Source: Micractinium sp. NFX-FRZ (taxonomy: Eukaryota; Chlorophyta; Trebouxiophyceae; Chlorellales; Chlorellaceae). Taken from it: 64,000 nt of DNA. The stretch is taken from positions 62,001 through 126,000 of the forward strand of contig JAPTJF010000003.1 of NCBI GenBank assembly GCA_029339195.1. The letters run 5' to 3'. Below are positions 57,799 to 64,000 of this stretch, one piece after another. Every line of letters begins with the position of its first letter. Position 1 is the stretch's first letter. A program made the translations under genes and the position numbers. Below the pieces are notes generated by a model. That model worked only from the letters and a program-made list of their open reading frames with translations, was not told the origin of the DNA and ran no database searches.

Positions 57799-59882
57799 AT
57801 GGCGCAGTTTGGCGTCTTCTTCACGGGCAAGTCGTTCTTCATAGCCGGCAGCAGCTTCGTGCAGACGGATGCGACGCACTGGGTACGTACAACGCGCCGG
57901 AAACATACTTTCTGCTTCCGGTGCGGCCCCCGCTGCTGCCACTCTGCCCGTGCGCTGCCGCCGCCGCCGCTCCGGAAGCCCAGCCGCCGCTGTCGCTGCA
58001 CCTCAGTACTCTGCCTGCTCCCTCCCTCTCGGCAGCTTTTCGACGCGACCACCACAGTGACACCAGACTATAGAGACCTGAAAGAGGTAGGGGATGCAGC
58101 ACGCAGCACATGCCCGTTGCACTGCGGCTGTGTGTTGTGCGCTCTTAATCAACCATGCGGGCCTGCCCTCGCCCAACCAGCTGCCCACCCATCCCCCCTT
58201 GCCGCAGGTCGCCCTGTTTTTGACAGCACCCAACGTGCTGCCAGCAGATGTGGGACTGGCGCTGTATGTGAGCATTGGCGGCGCAGACTGGAGCTACCGA
58301 GGCAAGTGCAGCCAGCAGGCTTGTACAGTATGTGCCAGGATGTGTGTCCTCAAAATGCTGGCAGAGCAGCATGTAGTCGAGTATGTGCGGCCCTGCTGTG
58401 CCGACTGGTGGCAGAACAACTGAAGTTTGGTAACACTCACATGCATGCACCTGGCACCGTGCAGCTCTGCAACGTGCCAGGCGCCATGGGTTGTGGTATC
58501 GGTAGGCAGGCGGGCAGGGCAGGCAGGCAGGCCTGGCCAGTATCTGTATCGTCACCGGACCGCCGTGCTTGCGTATATGCTCTCACTGCATACGCACCTG
58601 CGCTTCGCTCCGCCCCGCCTTGCAGGGTTTGTGAGCAACGCGCACCCCTCAGATGTGCTGCCGCTGAGCTGGCCGGAGCCGCCAGATGGCATGCAGCTGC
58701 CAGCTCAGCCAGGCCCAGGCTTTGCTCAGGTGTTGCTGCTGTGTGGTGCTGGGTGGGCAACTTGCCAGGGTGCTGCGGTGGCAGGGAGGGGCGTGCGCAG
58801 TTGGCTGAATCTACTGACAGACACGTGAGGCAGCGCTGTCTGCCCGGCATGCTCGCCCATCTCCCCTGTACCTTCCCCTGCCCTGCCCTGCCCTGCCCTG
58901 CCCTGCTCTGCCCTGAATGCCTGCCGTTCCCTATTGCCTGCCAAGTCGGCGTCAGTGCGGAGGCAGCAAACGAATGCCGCATACTTTTCTCTGCCAACCT
59001 GTGTGCCCACCTGCCTCCCCTCTTTGCCTCCTCCCCCTGCCCTCCGTTCCCCCACCAGCTTGGTGTGAGCATAGAGCCGCTGGCAGAGCTGGGGGCCAAG
59101 GAGGGCAGCAAGCTGGGGGCAAAAGAAGACTTTGCAAAATGTGTCGGCCTGGTGAGTGCCTGCTTATCAAGCAGACAGCTGCCAGTCGGTCAGGCATGCA
59201 GGCAGGCAGGCATGCAGGCAGGGGGCGATGGCAAGAGGGGCTTGACCAATTGTGTCGGCCTGGGTGAGTTCCTGCGTACCAAGCAGAGCGATGCCAGGCA
59301 GGCAGGCAGGCAGGCAGGCGGACAAGTGGGGCCACCAGAAGGTTCCGCCAAGCGGGCCGGCCTGGGTGCACCCCTCCATGGCAAATCTCCCACCAACCCT
59401 GCTCTTTCTACCCGTGCACCTGCCCCTCCACGTGCCCCGCCACGTCCCGCCCCACCATATGCCGGCTGCAGGACCTGTTCAACTTCATGCAGAGCTTTGG
59501 CGGCGTGCAGGCGGTGGGAGGCGACAAGCTGCTGGTAGGGGGTGGTTGGGATGGGACACGTGTGTTGCCTTGAAGAGTGGTTGGTCAGGTGCCTGGTATG
59601 CTGTGCGTTTTGCAAGAAGCCGATGCCCCACCTGCCCCAGCAGTAGCTGGGCGGCAGGCCAGCTACACGTGCAGCTCCCACCAAAGCTGCCCCCTGATGC
59701 CTCCCACATGCCCGGCACCCTGCTGCCCTGCCCCACCCTCCCTTGCTACGCCCCTCCCTCCCCCCCAATCCTGCCCTTTCCCGCAGGTGCCCTCAAACGT
59801 GCTAGACCACTGGTACCAGCGGCTGTCCAACCGGCTGCGGCGGGACCCCGACTTCCTCACACGCCGGCGAGACGCCATCTGA
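57799..59882 (+). CDS. HIKESHI: Hikeshi (OPI10 family), HSP70 nuclear import carrier
   Basis: Hikeshi carries HSP70 into the nucleus under heat stress. Seven exons join in phase to about 194 aa (human 197): 57799-57882, 58036-58086, 58208-58301, 58626-58729, 59059-59151, 59472-59534 and 59787-59882. The protein begins MAQFGVFFTGKSFFI and follows the family: LKEVALFLTAPNVLPADVGL, LYVSIGGADWSYRGFVSN (family SYPDSNGMPVWQLLGFVTN), PGFAQLGVSIEPLAEL (family AQIGISVELLDSM), LFNFMQSFGG and VPSNVLDHWYQRLSNRL (family IPANVVLKWYENFQRRL). Intron 3 has a GC donor (CGAG then gcaagt). Intron 5 carries donor-side echoes. A TGTAA follows at 59998. Confidence 0.9.
59152..59380 (+). repeat. Two copies of the Hikeshi exon 5 tail in intron 5
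   Basis: The real exon end reads tgcaaaatgtgtcggcctgg then tgagtgcctgcttatcaagc. It recurs at about 59240 as accaattgtgtcggcctggg then tgagttcctgcgtaccaagc, and at about 59350 as gccaagcgggccggcctggg. Spacing is about 110 bp. A (caggcagg) run accompanies each unit. Confidence 0.85.
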
Positions 59883-60244
59883 GCTGGCACCAGCTGACAT
59901 GCACTGGTGTGGTGCCTGCCTGCCTGCCTCTGCGCTGGCACAACAATCGGCAGCTGCCTTGGTGCCCAGCAGAGGGGTGGACCGAACCAAAAGCATGTGT
60001 AAGCATAGCTTAAAAGTTCAGGCTTGGATCAAATGGGCAAAGGAACAGTCTGAAAGATGGAGGCAGGGAGGAGGTTCCGGCAGGAGAACAGTGTGATGAA
60101 GCTGACCAGAAGGGGAGCACGAGGAGGGAGGCAAAGGCTGCATGACTCAAAGCAGCGGCACAATGCCACAGCCAACTATTTGCCAGGGAGCAGCCAGCGC
60201 GCGGCCCCAAAAGCAGCATCAGGCTGGGCTGTTTTAGAGGCGGC
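59883..60244. other. Convergent intergenic region, 362 bp
   Basis: This is between the Hikeshi stop (+) and the glutaredoxin stop (-). It contains the plus-strand TGTAA at 59998. No minus-strand signal was seen. Confidence 0.5.
59998..60002 (+). terminator. Candidate TGTAA poly(A) signal, Hikeshi gene
   Basis: This TGTAA is 115 bp after the stop codon. Confidence 0.6.
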
Positions 60245-61617
60245 TCAGAGCTTGGCCTGCACGCCCGCCGACTCCAGCAGCGTCTTCAGCTTGCCGCTGT
60301 TCATGGCCGCAATCGTGTCGTCGCAGCCGCCCACGTGCTGCCCCCCAATGAACACCTGCAAGGCACACACAATTGTGCATGGGGGCGGGGGCCATGGTTG
60401 GGGCGGGAAGGGCGGGTAGGGCAGGGGCATCGGGTGGGGTGGGAGCGTCGGTGGGCAGATGCAGCATGGACTGCGTGGCAAGGTGCCTGGAGCTCTCGAG
60501 GAGCCAGCAGCTGGCAGCTGGGACAGCTACGGCGCCCCAGCATGGTCGTGCACAGCCCACCACACCGGCCACAACAACAAGCACGACTGGCAACCACAAA
60601 CCACAGCAGCCATGTGCAGCCATGCACACCTGCGGCACGGTGCGGCGCCCGGTGACGGTGCCCAGCGCGTCCTGCACAGCGGCGCCGTCTGCCAGCTCAT
60701 CCAGCTCCACCACCTTGGCAGACACGCCCAGCTTCTGGAACAGGCTCTTCACCTCGCTGCAGTCTGTGTGCAGGGGGAGAGAGGGAGCAGGCAACGGGCA
60801 AACGGCGTGTGTGTGAGACGACCAGCCATGAACCGCTTCTGGACCAAAGCTCTCCACCTCGGTGCAGTCTGTGTGCAAGGGGAGAGGGAGGAGAGGGGGT
60901 GGGACGAAACAGGGGGGGGCGTCAATGCGGTTGTGTGAACGGGTGCATGAGGGGAGGACTTGGGCTGCCAAGGGGCGGTATAGAAAGGGGTATGTGCAGG
61001 GAAGCTGCAGCCTGCCGGCAATGGCCGCCTTCCGCGCTGAGTGAGGCATACATTTGGATGTCCGCTGCCACTCATGGAGCAGCATGGAGCTCACAGGGGC
61101 AGTACGTCTTCGAGTAGACCATGACCTTGTTCTCGGCGTTCTTGCCGTTGATCATGGCCACCAGGTCACCGCTGCCGGACGACATGGCGCGCACGCTCAC
61201 GCTGCCGGGGCGGCGCTGGGGGACTGCATGAGACGGGCGGGAGCGGGCGGGCAGGAGGTGCGGCAGCGGGGGCGGAAGTCGGTTGGGAGGCGGCTTGGCT
61301 GGGTGCCTGTGCCAGGCGCTTGTTCATGACTTGAGCCCTGCCCCATCGCATGCAACTGCACACAGTGCAACACTCCCAGGCGGCAATGCAGGTCGCTGGG
61401 AGAAATGGTGACTTGCGCCGCTGTCTACCACTGCCGCCGTTGCCGCCGCCGCCGCCTGCCGCCACGCCGGCGCTGCCCGCCTTGCGCTGCCAGGCCACGG
61501 CCCACCTGTGCAGCGCGGCCTGCTGGGTGCGACCACCACGCTGGCGCGGCGAGCGGCGCTGCCGAGTGGGAAGGAGGTGGTGTGGGCGGCCAGGCAGCGG
61601 AGGGAAAGCAGGGACAT
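60245..61617 (-). CDS. Glutaredoxin, CPYC type, probably plastidial
   Basis: Glutaredoxins reduce disulphides and glutathione adducts using glutathione. Four exons give about 161 aa: 61617-61506, 61223-61095, 60763-60630 and 60355-60245. The first exon encodes a Ser/Ala/Arg-rich leader (MSLLSLRCLAAHTTSFPLGS) like a chloroplast transit peptide. The mature part has KVMVYSKTYCPYCSEVKSLF with the CPYC site formed across the second splice, the TVPQVF motif across the third, and GGQHVGGCDDTIAAMNSGKL near the end, which binds glutathione. The protein ends LLESAGVQAKL, standard for class I glutaredoxins. Intron 2 contains a copy of the active-site exon head. The gene is head-to-head with the auxilin-like gene. 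Confidence 0.9.
60836..60892 (-). repeat. Copy of the glutaredoxin active-site exon head
   Basis: On the minus strand, ctctccccttgcacacag then ACTGCACCGAGGTGGAGAGC repeats the true acceptor and exon at 60763 (cacacag then ACTGCAGCGAGGTGAAGAGC) about 103 bp upstream. The copy keeps the acceptor and the reading frame for about eight codons (YCTEVESFG), so use of it would still restore the CPYC site. Confidence 0.88.
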
Positions 61618-61833
61618 GGGGCCTGAGCAAGGGAGCGTTGCTGTGAAACACTTCGTGCAGGCGTGCACACGATCCGACAGGTGAATGCGCGATCGGGCGC
61701 CGCGTTGCGACATCATTCCGGCTGCTGAGTGGCCGGCAACACGGCGCGTCACGGCGCAGTCCAATAGCGCAGTGTGTGTTCTTGTTTCATCACATAACTT
61801 CCCGGTCACTTGAGCAGCAGCGCGCCAGCCGAA
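61618..61833. promoter_or_regulatory. Divergent promoter region, glutaredoxin / auxilin-like gene
   Basis: Only 216 bp separate the opposite start codons, the shortest divergent gap in the window. No core element is clear. Confidence 0.45.
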
Positions 61834-64000
61834 ATGGGGACGCCGGGAGGCCTGGACGACCTGCTGGCGGGGGTGGTCGGGTTCAACAAGCCAACCATGG
61901 CCGACATGAAGAAAAGGGGCAGCGGGGGCACGCCCGTGCAGGCCAGCGCTTCAGGATCCCTTGCGGCTGCTCCCCTCCGCAACGGCACCCCCGCCCCGCC
62001 CGTCGGCCAGGCAGCGACGCCTGGGGGTGCTCCTGCCATCGATCCTTTCAGCCTGGACCACCTGGAGTCGCTGGTCAAGTCGCAGTCCTCGCCGGCGCTG
62101 GCGGCGCAGCGGTGGGTGCCGCCTGCGCTGCTGCCGCCGCTGCTTGGTGCCGGCACTCAGCCTGGGGGTGCTGCATTGCATTTGCATGAGCTGCTGCTGG
62201 GGGGGGCGTGCGGGCAGCAGCAGCACAAGCCAAACCCCGTTCGATCCTGACCCTCTCGCTGCTTCACCGCTGCTGCTGCTGCTGCCTTGCAGGGGAGCGG
62301 GCGGTTCAGCGTCCAGCAGCAGCCTGGGTGGCCTTGGCAGCACCACCAGCAGCAGCCGGCCGGCGACAGCAGGGGTTGTGGCAGGAATGCCTTCAGGTGC
62401 GCCAGAAGGCACGCGGTGCTGCAAACTGCTGCTGCTGCCACTGCCGCTCCAGTGCAACGTGCGCAGTGCATGTGCCCGCCCGGTTTCCCCCTGCCGCGGT
62501 GTGCGCAAACGTACTGCCGCATGCAGGCGCCAGAGCCATGCACACGCCCCCGATCAACCAACAGCACGTGTCTTTCTCCATGCTCTTGCAGGTGGCGTCG
62601 GTGCGTTTGATGACTTGCTAGGAGGCCTGGGCTCCAGCATGCGTGGCGGCGCCTCTATGCGCCTCCCTGGGACAGCATCGCCCAACAAGATACCAGCAGC
62701 AGCAGCAGCAGCAACAGCAGCCGAAACGAATGTTGCAACGCCACCGCCTGCGGCAGCACCTGCACTGGCAGCAGCAGCGCCACCGCCGTTTGTTGCGATA
62801 GCAGAGGCAGTGGGGCCGCCGCCGCCGGTGGACGAGGATCCCTTTGCTCTCTTCGGCGGCCCGCCGCCTGCTGCGCCGCAGCGCGCCGGCAGCACAGCAG
62901 GCAGCATAGGCAGCAACTCTGCAGCAGCGGCAGCAGCAATCCCTGTTGCCAGTGTTGACGACGGATTCCTCGATGCCTTTGCCGCCCCACCGCAGCCTGC
63001 CCAGCCGCAGCCACAGCAGCATGTGATGCTAGCGGCGGCAGCACCAGCGCAGGCAGACAGCCACCCAGATTTTGGGGACTTCCTGGGCTCGGAAGACAGG
63101 GAGATGCCGCCGCCAGTGCCGCCGCCATCGGCAGCGCCACGGCCAGCTCAGCCAGCCCAGCCTGCCCCGCCAAGCGGCAGCTCTTCAGGACGTCCGTCCA
63201 GCGCAGCTGCCGGCCCCACCAGCAGCTTTGGGTATGAGCAGCGCCCGCCCAGCAGCAGCAGCAGCGGGCAGCCGCGGTACCGTGTGTTTGACTTTGTAGA
63301 GGCGGGAGGCGACTCGTTGCCAGGAGCAGCAGCAGGGCCACCGCCAGCAGCGCCAGCAGCGCCAGCAGCAGCAGCAGCAGCGAGGCCTGGGCGTCCCAGC
63401 AGCCGCCTGGGTTCGGGGCCCCTGGAGGACGGCATGCGGGTCGGCGGTGCAGCGGCGGCGCGTCCGCCCCCTGCTGCCGGCCCCGCCGGCGCGCTGCATG
63501 CCGACAGCTATGGCCAGGGGCAGGCGGGCGGCAAGGTGGTCGTCTCTGACCTGAGCCAAAAGGCAGCCAAGGCGCTGTCCAGCGGCACCAAGTGGTTCAT
63601 GAAAGCCAGCAAGACGCTAGTCAGCCAGGTGCAGCAGCGGCTGGACCACGGGCACGGCGGGGCGGCCGGCAGCGGCGGCGGCAGCCCAAGAGCGCCAGCA
63701 GGTGAGCCAGCGCTGGCTGATTGCTGGTGGTGTGGAGCGGGCTGCTGGTGGTGCCGCCTTTCTTGTGCGGGGTTGTGCTGCCTTGTGCACTCGCAGCGGG
63801 CTTGTGTGTGTGTGAGTCATGTCGCACGCTCTGCACCCCGCTGGAGCACTGGGTAGCGCAGCTGGCTGTACGCTGGTGGCATAAGAGCTCTCCCCAGTCA
63901 TGTGTGGCTGCTGCCCTGTGCAGTCCTTCCTTGCCCCCTGTTCCACTGGCCTGCCAACCCGCCGCCCCGTCGTCCCACCCCCACCCGCCCACTTGTCTCG
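61834..64000 (+). CDS. Auxilin-like low-complexity protein, partial, 3' end beyond the window
   Basis: Three exons are supported (61834-62111, 62293-62396, 62592-63701), with the next donor GTGAGC at 63702. The protein starts MGTPGGLDDLLAGVVGFNK and is rich in Ala, Pro, Ser and Gln. Short acidic-aromatic motifs recur: DPFSLDHLESLV, GAFDDLLGGLG, DEDPFALFGG, DDGFLDAFAA and HPDFGDFLGSE; such DPF and DLL motifs bind adaptor and clathrin. Before the edge, DLSQKAAKALSSGTKWFMKA suggests an amphipathic helix. The layout fits auxilin-like clathrin-uncoating factors, which end in a J-domain, but that part would lie beyond base 64000. The identity therefore rests on motif style only. A possible next acceptor (gtgcag) is at 63917-63922. 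Confidence 0.5.

Noticed and set aside
57640..59538. Plus-strand open frame of 632 codons
   Set aside because: It runs through Hikeshi exons and introns in a non-coding frame. The spliced Hikeshi model fits the family over its whole length.

Overview
The window looks like nuclear DNA of a green alga, most likely a Chlorella-type trebouxiophyte (inference). The DNA is GC-rich, almost every gene is cut by 2 to 17 short introns, and TGTAA poly(A) signals follow several stop codons. The genes include a B-type CDK with the plant-lineage PSTTLRE helix, a glutaredoxin with a plastid-type leader and an SPPPP cell-wall-type protein. Exon models were built by hand: splice sites were chosen so that reading phase is kept and the joined protein matches a known family. 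They have not been tested against transcripts.

Layout, left to right. 1-2650 (-): CTNNBL1 spliceosome protein, cut by the left edge. 3206-6423 (-): secreted NHL-repeat protein with a proline-rich tail. 6912-9365 (-): ankyrin plus coiled-coil protein. 10111-12892 (+): patatin-like lipase, possibly plastidial. 13928-14059 (+): tiny TOM6-like mitochondrial import subunit, followed after 41 nt by 14101-22013 (+): glutamine:fructose-6-phosphate aminotransferase (GFAT). 23500-28941 (+): pseudokinase. 28942-31559: long C-rich non-coding stretch. 31560-38010 (-): exportin-6-like karyopherin. 38523-41266 (+): CDKB. 41927-42352 (-): retrotransposon-like fragment. 42334-45491 (-): secreted patatin-like lipase. 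45834-47357 (+): MYND zinc-finger protein. 47764-49796 (-): LRR protein with an apparent frameshift. 50799-55245 (-): RAD9 checkpoint clamp subunit. 55660-57414 (+): METTL18-type histidine methyltransferase. 57799-59882 (+): Hikeshi. 60245-61617 (-): CPYC glutaredoxin. 61834-64000 (+): auxilin-like protein, cut by the right edge.

The genes are mostly unrelated housekeeping genes. Loose themes are cell-cycle and checkpoint control (CDKB, RAD9), nuclear transport (exportin-6, Hikeshi) and lipid hydrolysis (two patatins). Several pairs are divergent across 200-750 bp and probably share promoters.

The most striking structure is not a gene. In at least six genes (CTNNBL1, NHL protein, GFAT, RAD9, Hikeshi, glutaredoxin) introns carry one to several decayed direct copies of the neighbouring exon edge: polypyrimidine tract, AG and the first 15-45 exon bases, or the last exon bases plus the GT donor. 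Copies are spaced roughly 85-130 bp apart. I call these exon-edge echoes. A second unusual feature is the TOM6-GFAT pair, a good candidate for a dicistronic nuclear mRNA, in which the GFAT start codon is itself split by an intron.
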